Shown here: positions 49,986-58,684 of the stretch, one piece after another
Numbering within the stretch: the stretch's first letter is position 1
Layout of the letters: each line of letters starts with the position of its first letter
Source: Aggregatilineales bacterium
GTDB taxonomy: Bacteria; Chloroflexota; Anaerolineae; Aggregatilineales; Phototrophicaceae
Reading direction: 5' to 3'
DNA length: 64,000 nucleotides
NCBI GenBank assembly: GCA_030834905.1
Contig: JAUQWZ010000011.1
Span: 434,001-498,000 of the forward strand
The notes under the pieces: model-generated
Seen by the model: only the letters and a program-made list of their open reading frames with translations
The model's database searches: none
What the model was told of the DNA's origin: nothing
Program-made: the position numbers and the translations under genes

Positions 49986-50792
49986 ATGCCCTTCATCCTG
50001 TTGATCGGCGCGGGAGTCCTGCTGCTGGTCGGGTGGATCGGGCTTCGGATGAAGCCCGCGCCCTTTCCCCCTTACCACCAGCCAACGCCAGCGCTGGACG
50101 TAACCCCGCTGCCCGACGATTTGCCCGCGCCTGTAGAACGCTACTATAGGGTCACTGTTGGCGACCAGCTTCCGATCATCGAGTCGGCGGTCATCACCGG
50201 TACGGCGAAGATCCGCTTCATGGGTATTCCTTTCCAGGGACGGATGCGGTTCACCCACCGGGCAGGCTTCGACTACCGCCACTACATGGAAGCCACCCTG
50301 TTTGGCTTTCCGCTGATGAAAGTCAACGAATGGTACCTGAACGGCAGCGGGCGGCTGGAACTGCCCTTCGGCGTGGTCGCTAACGAACCGAAGGTCAATT
50401 CGGCTGCCAATCTGGGCTTGTGGGGCGAAAGCCTGTGGCTGCCGTCGCTGCTGGTGACCGACCCGCGCGTGCGCTGGGAAGCGATTGACGACACCAGCGC
50501 GCGTCTGGTGGTGCCTTCTGGCGCGGGCGAGGACAGCTTCACCGTCACGTTCGATTCAGCCACCGGACTCATCAGCCGCCTGGAAACCATGCGCTGGAAA
50601 GACGTCAAAGACAGCGCCAAAACCCGCTGGGTACTCGAACCCCTCGGCTGGGAAACGTTTCACGGCATGAAGCTGCCGTCACCCGCTGCCGCCACCTGGG
50701 AAACCGAAGGCACGCCGTGGCTGGTTTCGTCCATCACCGATATTGCCTATAACGTCGATGTATCGGCGTATGTGACGGCACGAGGGTTGTGA
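49986..50792 (+). CDS. DUF6544-like membrane-anchored protein
   Basis: A 268-residue protein with an N-terminal membrane helix (about 3-20) and an external, mostly beta domain. Features that match this family include LPAPVERYYR near the start, GRMRFTHRAGFDYRHYMEATLFGFP, and RLELPFGVVANEPKVNSAANLGLWGESLWLPS. Function is unknown. It ends only a few bases before hypA, so it may share a transcript with the nickel-maturation genes, but nothing in it suggests a role there. Confidence 0.7.
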   Translation: MPFILLIGAGVLLLVGWIGLRMKPAPFPPYHQPTPALDVTPLPDDLPAPVERYYRVTVGDQLPIIESAVITGTAKIRFMGIPFQGRMRFTHRAGFDYRHYMEATLFGFPLMKVNEWYLNGSGRLELPFGVVANEPKVNSAANLGLWGESLWLPSLLVTDPRVRWEAIDDTSARLVVPSGAGEDSFTVTFDSATGLISRLETMRWKDVKDSAKTRWVLEPLGWETFHGMKLPSPAAATWETEGTPWLVSSITDIAYNVDVSAYVTARGL

Positions 50793-50796
50793 TCTG

Positions 50797-51162
50797 ATGC
50801 ACGAACTGTCAATCGCGCTCAACCTGATTGAGATCGCCGAAACGGCGGCTCACAACGCAGGCGCGGCGCGTGTGGAAACAGTCTATCTGAAACTCGGCGT
50901 TTTCTCCGGCGTGGTCAAAGAGGCGCTGTTCTTCGCCTATGACACGGCGACCAAAGGCACGCTGCTGGAAGGCTCGCGGCTGGAAATTGAGGATGTGCCG
51001 CTGGTAGTATATTGCCCGACCTGCCAGCAGGAGGTTGAACTGCCGTCGATCCAGCAGTTCCAATGTCCCGTCTGCGGCACGCCTGCGGCTGAAATCCGCC
51101 GTGGCACCGAACTTGAATTGACGACGATGGAGATTATGAGTGATGAAACCGAGACTGCTTGA
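50797..51162 (+). CDS. hypA: HypA nickel-insertion protein
   Basis: A 121-residue protein. The N-terminus MHELS carries the nickel ligand H2 and the conserved E3. The zinc domain has two CxxC pairs, CPTC and CPVC. The length is typical. HypA delivers nickel to hydrogenase large subunit together with HypB. Its 3' end overlaps hypB by 20 bases. No hydrogenase structural gene is in the window, so the client enzyme must be coded elsewhere. Confidence 0.93.
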   Translation: MHELSIALNLIEIAETAAHNAGAARVETVYLKLGVFSGVVKEALFFAYDTATKGTLLEGSRLEIEDVPLVVYCPTCQQEVELPSIQQFQCPVCGTPAAEIRRGTELELTTMEIMSDETETA

Positions 51163-51829
51163 AATCAAGCAAGGCGTGTTGAGCAAGAACGACGAGCTGG
51201 CAGCGGGTTTGCGCCAGCGCTTCGCCGAGGCGCAGGTGTTTGTGCTGAATCTCGTATCCAGCCCCGGCGCAGGCAAGACGACCTTTCTCCAGCAGACGCT
51301 GGTCGGTCTGCGCCAGCGCGGCTACTCCGTCGCGGCGCTGGTGGGCGATCTCGAAACCGACAACGACGCCCAGCGCTTGGCGCAGTCGGGCGCGCCGGTG
51401 AAGCAAATCGTCACCGCCGGCAACTGCCACCTCGAAGCGCAGATGATCGAAACCTTCATCGAAGATTGGGATCTGACCCGTTTCGACTTCCTGTTCATCG
51501 AGAATGTCGGCAATCTCGTCTGCCCGTCAAGCTACGACTTAGGCGAAGCGATGCGGGTCGTCCTGCTCTCGACCACCGAGGGCGAGGACAAGCCGCTGAA
51601 GTACCCGCCTATGTTCTTCTCGTCCGATCTGGCTGTCATCACCAAGATTGACATCGCCGACGCGGTTGAATTTGACCGCCAGGCAGCCCTGACCAACCTT
51701 GAGCGCGTCCATCCCGGCATCCCGGTGCTGGAAGTCTCGGCGAAGAAGGACATCGGCATGGAAGCCTGGCTCGATCTGCTGGCGCAGCGCCTGGAAGCCT
51801 TCCGCGCCGTGGAAACAGTGACTGATTAG
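51143..51829 (+). CDS. hypB: HypB GTPase for nickel insertion
   Basis: About 228 residues from ATG 51143 (a GTG one codon upstream is possible). The P-loop is SSPGAGKTT, the metal site GNCHLEA, and guanine specificity TKID. The N-terminal CXXCGC and His-rich stretches seen in some HypB proteins are absent, so nickel storage is unlikely. It uses GTP hydrolysis to drive nickel transfer with HypA. Two palindromic repeats follow its stop codon. Confidence 0.93.
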   Translation: MKPRLLEIKQGVLSKNDELAAGLRQRFAEAQVFVLNLVSSPGAGKTTFLQQTLVGLRQRGYSVAALVGDLETDNDAQRLAQSGAPVKQIVTAGNCHLEAQMIETFIEDWDLTRFDFLFIENVGNLVCPSSYDLGEAMRVVLLSTTEGEDKPLKYPPMFFSSDLAVITKIDIADAVEFDRQAALTNLERVHPGIPVLEVSAKKDIGMEAWLDLLAQRLEAFRAVETVTD

Positions 51830-51843
51830 AGGCAACCTGTATT

Positions 51844-51921
51844 GTAGGGGCGACTCGGTGAGTCGCCCAACTGCATGAACAAAATATGTTTACTGCGTAG
51901 GGGCGCAGCGTGCTGCGCCCC
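51844..51921. repeat. Double-hairpin element of the GTAGGGG type
   Basis: Two hairpins, each preceded by GTAGGGG: GGGCGACTC/GAGTCGCCC with a GGT loop (51848-51868), and GGGGCGCAGC/GCTGCGCCCC with a two-base loop (51900-51921). The first core equals that of the palindrome at 12976-13005. The element lies between converging hypB and the PSRP gene. Confidence 0.85.
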
Positions 51922-51962
51922 ATGCGTATTTGTATGTTGTGTGTGCGATCAGCAGCCGGTCG

Positions 51963-52781
51963 TTAATCGCCCTGCTTGAGCTTGCGGGTGATGACGCCGA
52001 TGATGTCGTGGGCGCTTTCCTCAATCGGCTTGTCGGTCATGTTGACGACGGCAAACTGCCCCCGGCGAAAGATCGTTCTGGCATAGTCCATCTCCTCGGC
52101 GAGCGCTTCCGGCTGCGCGTACAGACCGCCGGGAAGGGTTCGCAAATACTGCTGCCGACGCTGCCGGTAGGCGATTAACTGACCGGCTTCCACCGTCAAC
52201 CCCACTACCCGGCGCGGATCGACCTCGAATAACTCGTCCGGCGGCGGGATGTCCTTGACCAGTGGGACGTTGGCAACTTTCCAGCCCAGAGTCGAGAGGT
52301 ATACGCTCAGCGGCGTTTTTCCAACCCGCGAAACCCCGGTGAGGACAATCTCAGCCAGCCCCAATTCGTGAACGCGCTGACCGTCGTCATGCGAAACAGC
52401 GAACTCAATGGCTTCGATCCGCTTCAGATCGTGCTCGCGGGATTTCCGGTACAGCCCCGGCTGTCCAAGCGGCGGCTGCTGCAAGCGATACTGCAAATTG
52501 GCGAGGATGGGACCGATCAGATCGACCTCGATAACGTGTTGGTCGTGCGCCAGATCGATCAGCGCGTGACGCAGGTTCATGTCCACCAGTGTGTGGGCGA
52601 TCAGCGTGTCGGATTTGGCAGCCTGCGCGACGACCTGCTCCACCTGCGCCAGCGTTTGGATCTGCGGCGCGAGGGTGATGTCTGCCCGCGCCTGCTCAAA
52701 CTGCGCCAGCGCAGTGCGCACCAACTGGTCGCCGCTGGCACCGGTGCCGCCGGACACGATGATGATCCGAGTGCCTTCCAT
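51963..52781 (-). CDS. PPDK/PEP-synthase regulatory kinase-pyrophosphorylase (DUF299)
   Basis: From ATG 52781, with GGAGGAT ribosome site, 272 residues; a longer frame to 52868 has no ribosome site. The family's phosphate-binding motif is GVSRVGKTPLSVYL. The N-terminus VSGGTGASGDQ matches the other conserved loop (usually SDGTG). The enzyme adds and removes phosphate on pyruvate phosphate dikinase or PEP synthase using ADP and phosphate/pyrophosphate, and so controls PEP formation. The target gene is not in the window. The upstream feo operon is in the same direction, but probably independent. Confidence 0.88.
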   Translation of the reverse strand: MEGTRIIIVSGGTGASGDQLVRTALAQFEQARADITLAPQIQTLAQVEQVVAQAAKSDTLIAHTLVDMNLRHALIDLAHDQHVIEVDLIGPILANLQYRLQQPPLGQPGLYRKSREHDLKRIEAIEFAVSHDDGQRVHELGLAEIVLTGVSRVGKTPLSVYLSTLGWKVANVPLVKDIPPPDELFEVDPRRVVGLTVEAGQLIAYRQRRQQYLRTLPGGLYAQPEALAEEMDYARTIFRRGQFAVVNMTDKPIEESAHDIIGVITRKLKQGD

Positions 52782-52822
52782 CGTTTTATCCTCCAGAGTG
52801 TGCCGCCCCCGCGAATTGTCCG

Positions 52823-53131
52823 TCAGTGGCAGCGAGAGCAGGCGGGGACAGGGGCGCTCTCGGCGCATGCCGTCGGCGCAGTCTCCGCTGGCGCAGTGAC
52901 CAGCTCATAAACCACTGGCAGCGCGTAGACGAACGGGCAGCCCTGCGCGCCGCTGCAGGTCGTGCAGGCGCTGTCGCACACCTGGCGCAGCCGCCCTTTT
53001 CGCACCCAGTAATTGATCATCTCCTGAAGCATCGACGGCTCAAGTTCCAGGTCGCGCGCCATGCGCGACAGCGAAACCGCGCCCGACTGCTGCTCGAAGT
53101 GGTTCAGCACCTGCCGGAGTGTCGCCGCCAT
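52823..53131 (-). CDS. feoC: FeoC-like winged-helix protein with Cys-rich motif
   Basis: A 102-residue protein directly after feoB. Residues about 1-50 form a small winged helix (LRQVLNHFEQQ, LSRMARDLELEPSMLQEMINYWV). The FeoC cysteine motif is CDSACTTCSGAQGC, able to hold an iron-sulfur cluster. A further 40-residue tail with Pro/Ala and three extra Cys (TACAE, PACSRCH) is unusual, as FeoC is normally about 75-85 residues. It probably senses iron or oxygen and protects FeoB from proteolysis. Confidence 0.78.
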   Translation of the reverse strand: MAATLRQVLNHFEQQSGAVSLSRMARDLELEPSMLQEMINYWVRKGRLRQVCDSACTTCSGAQGCPFVYALPVVYELVTAPAETAPTACAESAPVPACSRCH

Positions 53132-55384
53132 TTAAGCGCCCCCTATTCCCAGCAGCAGCCCGCCCTGATAGACCACCACCGCCGCTACCCAGGCAATAAC
53201 CGCCGTGTAGCCCAACTGGTAAAGCATCCAGCGGCTGCCAAATTCGTGGCGCATCGCCGCCGTCGCCGCCATACACGGCACGTAAAGCAGGATGAACACG
53301 GTGAAAGCGACGGCAGCCAGCGGCGTAAAGGCGCGGGTGAGCATAGTATTCAGCGCCGACGTGTCTTCGGATGCTTCGCCCGCCCCCAGAAAATCGGCTT
53401 CCGGCAGGTTGATGCCGGGGATGATGTTGACGGTGCGCGGCACGATATTGACGATCTCCTGTCCGGTCAATATCACCGCCTGCCCGAACGACTGCGCCAC
53501 CGAACCCATGTCTTCGACGAACGTGGTCGGCGTTTCGGACGCGCTGGCGTCTTCCTCAGCATCGAGGGCGTAGACCTGATTCATGGTGCTGATGATCACC
53601 TCTTTGGCGATGCCGCCAGTGACCAGCGAGCCGGTGGCTTCCCAGGTGCCAAAACCGGCGGGCGCAAACACCGGCGCCAGCGCCCCGCTGATCGAACCAA
53701 ACAGGCTGTCCTGCGGCTCGACTGTGTTGAACTCGCCAGGGTTCAGGCTGCGCGGCACTGCCAGCAGCAGCCAGATAGCGACCGAGCAGCCCAGAATGAC
53801 CGTGAAGGCGCGCTGGACGAACCCGCGCGTCCGTTCCCACATCTGCCGCCCAACCGTCCGCGCGTCAGGCATACGGTATGGCGGCAGTTCCATCACAAAC
53901 GGCTGCGGCGGCGCGCTGCGATACAAAGCGCGTTTCATCACCAAGCCGGTGACCAGCGCCACGCCGATGCCGAGCAGGTACAGCCCGAAAATGAGATTAC
54001 CCGCCTGCGCCCCGAAGAACGCCGCGCCAAAGACCACGTACACCGGCAGCCGCGCGCCGCAGCTCATGAAGGTGGCGAGAAAACCCGTCACCCGCCGGTC
54101 GCGCTCGTTTTCCAGCGTGCGAGTGGCATAGACCGCCGGAACGGTGCAGCCAAAGCCAATCAGCAGCGGCAGGAAGCTCTTGCCGTGAAGCCCGATCACG
54201 CGCATGACGCGATCCATCACGAAGGCGGCGCGCGCCATATAGCCCGAATCTTCCAGCAGCCCGATGCCCAGATACAGAAACAGCAGCACCGGCACGAACA
54301 CCAGTACGCCGCCCACGCCCGCGATCACGCCGTCCAGCAGCAGCGATTCCAGCCAGGTATCGCTCACGCCTACCGCGCCCAACAGCGCCGCCGCCCACTG
54401 CGCGATCGGACCCGTGACCACGCCGTCCACCCAATCGACAAACGGCGCGCTGACGTTGGCGGTAAACTGAAACACAATCCACATCAGCAGCAGGAAGATC
54501 GGCACGCCCCACAGGCGATGGGTGATAATGCGGTCGGCGCGGTCTGACGGCGTTTCAGCCATCTGGCTGGGGCGTGTTACTGCCGCGCCCACTGCCTGCC
54601 CGATGAACTGGTAGCGGCGGTCGGTGATCAGCGTTTCCGGGTCATCTCCCAATGACGCCGTCACCCGCGCAATCGCTTCGTCGGCGGATTTAACCAGCGG
54701 CTGGTGTCCCATCTGTTCCAGATGGGCGCGCAGATCGTCGTCGGTTTCGAGCAGCTTGACCGCCAACCAGCGGGCGCGGTACTGGTGCGCCAGCACCGGG
54801 TCGGCTTCGATTCGGGCTTGAAGCTGGTCGATTTCGGCTTCAATCACGTCGCCATAATCCAGCACTGACGGCTGACGGCGCGCGGTCTGCGCGCGCGTGA
54901 TGGCGGCTTTCAGCGTATCAATGCCGATACCGCGATTGCCAACCGTTTCGATGACGGCGGTGCCGTTCAACTGCTGCGATAACTTCTGAACGTCGATCTC
55001 GACGCCGCGACTCCGCGCCGTGTCGCTCATGTTCAGCGCGACGATGACCGGCAGCCCCAGTTCGAGAATCTGGCAGACGAGATAGAGGTTGCGCTCCAGG
55101 TTGGCGGCGTCCACCACCGCCACCACGATACCGGGACGCTCGTTCAGGATGAAATCGCGCGCAATGATTTCTTCCACCGAGTATGCCGCCAGGCTGTAAG
55201 TACCGGGCAGATCGACAATGGCGACTCGCTGCCCATCAATCGACACCCAGCCTTCTTTTTTCTCGACGGTTTTACCGGGCCAGTTGCCAACCTGCTGGTA
55301 CGAGCCGGTCAGCGCGTTAAAAATAGTGCTTTTGCCGACATTGGGATTACCCGCCAATGCCACCGTCAGCGGTTCTGCTGCCAT
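53132..55384 (-). CDS. feoB: Ferrous iron transporter FeoB
   Basis: A 750-residue inner-membrane protein. An N-terminal G domain has [17 protein letters not shown] and NMSD; then the helical guanine-dissociation-inhibitor region, then about ten membrane helices with Cys in GFGCTVPAV and SCGARLPVY. It imports Fe(II). One base separates its stop from the feoC start; feoA is 55 bases upstream. It is co-regulated with the fur-type gene that begins the operon. Confidence 0.95.
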   Translation of the reverse strand: MAAEPLTVALAGNPNVGKSTIFNALTGSYQQVGNWPGKTVEKKEGWVSIDGQRVAIVDLPGTYSLAAYSVEEIIARDFILNERPGIVVAVVDAANLERNLYLVCQILELGLPVIVALNMSDTARSRGVEIDVQKLSQQLNGTAVIETVGNRGIGIDTLKAAITRAQTARRQPSVLDYGDVIEAEIDQLQARIEADPVLAHQYRARWLAVKLLETDDDLRAHLEQMGHQPLVKSADEAIARVTASLGDDPETLITDRRYQFIGQAVGAAVTRPSQMAETPSDRADRIITHRLWGVPIFLLLMWIVFQFTANVSAPFVDWVDGVVTGPIAQWAAALLGAVGVSDTWLESLLLDGVIAGVGGVLVFVPVLLFLYLGIGLLEDSGYMARAAFVMDRVMRVIGLHGKSFLPLLIGFGCTVPAVYATRTLENERDRRVTGFLATFMSCGARLPVYVVFGAAFFGAQAGNLIFGLYLLGIGVALVTGLVMKRALYRSAPPQPFVMELPPYRMPDARTVGRQMWERTRGFVQRAFTVILGCSVAIWLLLAVPRSLNPGEFNTVEPQDSLFGSISGALAPVFAPAGFGTWEATGSLVTGGIAKEVIISTMNQVYALDAEEDASASETPTTFVEDMGSVAQSFGQAVILTGQEIVNIVPRTVNIIPGINLPEADFLGAGEASEDTSALNTMLTRAFTPLAAVAFTVFILLYVPCMAATAAMRHEFGSRWMLYQLGYTAVIAWVAAVVVYQGGLLLGIGGA

Positions 55385-55439
55385 ACTGGCTACTTCTCCT
55401 CAGGTGAAAAACGACGCCAGTGCGCCGCGCTGTGAGTCA

Positions 55440-55670
55440 TCAGTTGATTTCAATCTGTTGGGCTTCATTCTTGCGTAACGACAGGTGATAACCGCGCAGG
55501 CGAAATTCCAGTGGGTCGCCCAGCGGCGCGGCTTTGATCAGCTCGATTTCAACGCCGTTGACCACGCCCATGTCCATCAGACGGCGGCGCACCGCGCCCT
55601 GACCGCCCACTTTTTTGACAGTCGCTTTCTGACCCGGCGAAAGCTGATCCAGCGTTCGTGGTTCAGTCAT
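55440..55670 (-). CDS. feoA: FeoA
   Basis: From ATG 55670, which overlaps the fur-type stop by four bases, 76 residues; upstream in-frame codons belong to the fur gene region. The SH3-like fold pattern is clear: LDQLSPGQKATVKKVGG, RRRLMDMGVVNGVEIELIKAAPLGDPLEFRLRGYHLSLRKNEA. FeoA helps FeoB import ferrous iron. Confidence 0.92.
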   Translation of the reverse strand: MTEPRTLDQLSPGQKATVKKVGGQGAVRRRLMDMGVVNGVEIELIKAAPLGDPLEFRLRGYHLSLRKNEAQQIEIN

Positions 55671-56119
55671 CGCGCCACCTGCTTCTGACTGCGTTCTTTC
55701 GCCTGACAATCGGGGCATAACCCATCGACGCACATGCAGATATTGATTGTCTTGATCTGTAAGCTGGTTTCCAACTGGCGCTTCACTGAATTGATCACGT
55801 CAGTCGTAAACGGGATCAGCTTACGGCACTTCCGGCAGGTCACAAAATAGGCTTCGGCAGCCAGACTGTAGAATTTGCGGTCGTGCGCCTGCGAAAGATA
55901 CTGCTGCCGGATCAAGCCCATCGATTCCAGGGTGTTCAGGGTGCGGTAAACTGTCGTCAGGTTGATGCTCTGGTCGTGCTGCTGCGCCAGATGGTACAAT
56001 CCCTCAGCGTCAAGGCGTTCGGTCGCGCCCGCCAGCAGTTCCAGAATTAACTGGCGCTGTTCGGTGATGCGCCCCCCCGCCGCGCGGATGACCTCACTTG
56101 CATGTTCGATGAACGTCAC
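55667..56119 (-). CDS. fur: Fur-family metalloregulator
   Basis: A 150-residue regulator. The winged helix has RITEQRQLILELL and SINLTTVYRTLNTLE; the structural zinc site is CRKC with C-x2-C near the C-terminus (CPDC). Regulatory metal ligands (His/Asp/Glu near HDRKFY) are only partly seen, so PerR or Zur specificity is possible. Its place as first gene of an operon with feoABC argues for iron. A TTGCCAGTCATTTGCAA site lies just upstream. Confidence 0.85.
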   Translation of the reverse strand: MTFIEHASEVIRAAGGRITEQRQLILELLAGATERLDAEGLYHLAQQHDQSINLTTVYRTLNTLESMGLIRQQYLSQAHDRKFYSLAAEAYFVTCRKCRKLIPFTTDVINSVKRQLETSLQIKTINICMCVDGLCPDCQAKERSQKQVAR

Positions 56120-56141
56120 AACCGTTTACCTCGCTCGTTTA

Positions 56142-56158
56142 TTGCCAGTCATTTGCAA
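56142..56158. promoter_or_regulatory. Candidate Fur-family box
   Basis: TTGCCAGT-C-ATTTGCAA is an imperfect palindrome (six of eight pairs) 23 bases before the fur start, and a TGCAA...TTGCA pair overlaps it. The position suits autoregulation. The sequence differs from the enteric Fur consensus, so this is tentative. Confidence 0.35.
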
Positions 56159-56325
56159 CTACGGTGAGTTTATTGCAGGCGGTTGTTGGTTGTTTAGTGA
56201 CATTCCTCACTTCAATCAAAATGGATGTCACTTTGCCCCGCGCCTTTTCAATGGCATGGTTTGAAGGGAAAATTCCCAATCGCGCCATTTTCTGGATACT
56301 ATGACCTGTTCGGCACACACAGACT

Positions 56326-58620
56326 GTGACTACTTTGATGTCCTCATCCCACCCTCAGACTGAAAGCGTCCGCCTGTCCGGCGGCTGGCAGGCGCAGCCC
56401 GTCCCACTCGATACCGGAAACGCGCTGCCCGCCCTCACCGACGACTGGATCGCTGTTCCCGACTGCGCCCACCTTCAGCCAGCCCTCTATCCGGCGAACC
56501 CGTACTGGGGCGACGATATCCGAGCGCTGAACGACAAGGCGTGGGTCTACCGGCGGACGGCTGCCATGCCAACCGGCGATTACCAGCGGCTCAGGCTGCG
56601 TTTCGACGCGGTCGATTATTACGCCGATGTATGGGTAAATGACCAGTTTGTTGGGCGGCACGAAGGGCATTTCGCGCCTTTCGCCTTCGACATCACGCCG
56701 TTTCAGGGCGCGGGCGAAGTTATCCTGACCGTTCGCGTCAGCGCGCCCTGGGACGCGCCCAATCCATCCGGGACGTATCCATCGGATCACGTCATTCGCG
56801 GGCTGGTCAAAGGGCTGTACGAACACGGCGAGGGCGTGATTCCCCCCAGCGTCAACCCCATCGGCATCTGGCGTCCGGTCTGGCTGCTGCTCGATCAGGG
56901 CGTCAGCATCGACCACATCCGCATCGACACCACGCTTGATGGTCGGGTGGACGTAACCCTGCGCCTGACCAACAGCACCGGCGAGACGTGGCAGGGAGCG
57001 CTGAACCTGAACATCGCCGGACATAACCATGACGGTCAGGGCGGCGAAACCAGCCAGCCGCTGACTCTGCCGCCGGGCAGCCACAGCCTGAGCCAAACAC
57101 TGCGGCTGGACGAACCACGCCTCTGGTGGTCATGGGATCAGGGATCGCCCGATCTTTACCGCCTGGAAGCCCGCCTGCTGAACAGCCAGCAGCAGGTGAC
57201 CGCCGCCAGGGACGAGCGCTTCGGCGTCCGCGCCGTTCGACTGGAACGTTCCCCGGAAGGCTTCACCTACGTGCTGAACGAACGCCCAATCTTCGTGCGT
57301 GGCTCGTCGTATATGCCAGCCGTCTATCTGTCGGAATGTACCGCTGAAACGCTGGCGCGCGATGTGGCGCTGGCGCGCGCCGCCAATCTCAACCTGATGC
57401 GCGTCCACGTCCACGTTTCGCCGCCCGAACTGTACGAGGCTTGCGACGCTGCCGGGATGCTCGTTTGGCAGGATTTTGAGCTGAACTGGATTCAGGACAG
57501 CTCGCCGGAATTTGAAGCGCGCGCCCGCCGCCTGCAGCGCGAGATGATCGACCTGTTGGGCAATCACCCGTCGATCATCACCTGGTCGTGCCACAACGAG
57601 CCGACGATGATGTACACCCGCCGCCAAAACCTGGAACGCCGACCCGACCCGGCGCTGTATGCCGACGCCTGCCAGCAAGACCCTACCCGCCCGGTTTTCA
57701 TCTGTTCGGGACAGCTTGAAGAAGACTGGCAGCGCTCCGGCGATTCCCATTCCTACTACGGCGCTATATGGAGCCAGCACTACACCGATATTTACCGGCA
57801 GCGCACCCGCCTGAACACCGAATATGGCTTCGAGACGCCCGCCGCGCCAGAAACACTGCGCCTGTATCCCCAGGTCTGGGAACGCCTCCAGCATCTGGAA
57901 GGCAAAATCGAACCGCTGTGGGTTTACCAGTCCCGCCTGATCCAGTATCACACCGAGCATTTTCGACGGCTGCGCGCTTCAGGCTGCGCCGGGTATGTCC
58001 ATTTCTGGTTGGTCGATCTGGTGCCGCAGGTGGGCTGCGGCGTCCTGGATGCCCACCGCGTTCCCAAAGGCGGTTACGAAGCGCTGCGCCGGGCGTCTTT
58101 GCCGCTGCTGGTATCGCTGGAACACGACGGACGCCAGCCGGTCGCGCTGTGGGTGTTCAACGACAGCCAGCAGGCGTATCCCAACGGACTCATCCGCTGG
58201 CAGGTTGAGAACGCAGCAGGACACCGGCTCGAAGAAGGACAAAGCCGCTTCGATATTCAGGCGAACCAGTCGCAGCGAGTCCTGTCCGTGTCCTGGGCAG
58301 TCAAGCCGTCCGAGTGCGCCCGGATAAAGCTTCAGGCGTATGACGCGGCGGGCAATCTGCTGTCTGAAAACGCCTACGATCACCCGTTTCAGCCGCCGCG
58401 CCGCCCGGCGGGCTATCCCTGGAAATTCGATCCTTATCTCGGCACGAAGGTGTTTGACCGCCCGAACGCGCCCAGCCTGGCAGACCAGAGCGCCAATCGT
58501 CTGTTTAAGCTGGTTCCGTTGGGGCTGCGCGAATCGCTGGCTGAGATCGGCTTGCGGCAAAAGCTGCCAAGCCGCGCCCTGTCACTCATCGCAGGTGTGG
58601 TGGATCGGGTGCTTGGGTAG
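56326..58620 (+). CDS. GH2 family beta-mannosidase-like enzyme
   Basis: A 764-residue enzyme if started at GTG 56326; an ATG at 56338 is a good alternative. There is no signal peptide. Domain order: sugar-binding jelly roll (about 15-200, with YYADVWVNDQFVGRHEGHF), Ig-like domain (about 200-310), TIM barrel (about 315-600) and C-terminal beta domains. The acid/base is E425 in SCHNEP and the nucleophile E499 in LNTEYGF. These match the mannosidase/exo-glucosaminidase side of GH2 better than beta-galactosidase. It is alone between the iron operon and a converging radical SAM gene. Confidence 0.83.
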   Translation: MTTLMSSSHPQTESVRLSGGWQAQPVPLDTGNALPALTDDWIAVPDCAHLQPALYPANPYWGDDIRALNDKAWVYRRTAAMPTGDYQRLRLRFDAVDYYADVWVNDQFVGRHEGHFAPFAFDITPFQGAGEVILTVRVSAPWDAPNPSGTYPSDHVIRGLVKGLYEHGEGVIPPSVNPIGIWRPVWLLLDQGVSIDHIRIDTTLDGRVDVTLRLTNSTGETWQGALNLNIAGHNHDGQGGETSQPLTLPPGSHSLSQTLRLDEPRLWWSWDQGSPDLYRLEARLLNSQQQVTAARDERFGVRAVRLERSPEGFTYVLNERPIFVRGSSYMPAVYLSECTAETLARDVALARAANLNLMRVHVHVSPPELYEACDAAGMLVWQDFELNWIQDSSPEFEARARRLQREMIDLLGNHPSIITWSCHNEPTMMYTRRQNLERRPDPALYADACQQDPTRPVFICSGQLEEDWQRSGDSHSYYGAIWSQHYTDIYRQRTRLNTEYGFETPAAPETLRLYPQVWERLQHLEGKIEPLWVYQSRLIQYHTEHFRRLRASGCAGYVHFWLVDLVPQVGCGVLDAHRVPKGGYEALRRASLPLLVSLEHDGRQPVALWVFNDSQQAYPNGLIRWQVENAAGHRLEEGQSRFDIQANQSQRVLSVSWAVKPSECARIKLQAYDAAGNLLSENAYDHPFQPPRRPAGYPWKFDPYLGTKVFDRPNAPSLADQSANRLFKLVPLGLRESLAEIGLRQKLPSRALSLIAGVVDRVLG

Positions 58621-58640
58621 CGGGAATTTGAAGGATAAAC

Positions 58641-58669
58641 GCCGGGGCGTGATCCGCTTACGCCCCGGC
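58641..58669. terminator. Bidirectional hairpin terminator
   Basis: GCCGGGGCGT and its exact complement enclose a nine-base loop, between converging GH2 and radical SAM genes. No T run follows on either strand. Confidence 0.75.
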
Positions 58670-58684
58670 AGAGTTACAACGCGG

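Noticed and set aside
52782..52868. 29-residue extension of the PPDK regulator
   Set aside because: Not family-like and no ribosome site, while GGAGGAT precedes the ATG at 52781.
52826..54547. 573-codon frame antisense to feoB
   Set aside because: Arg/His/Gln-rich sequence typical of a complementary frame; feoB has complete motifs.
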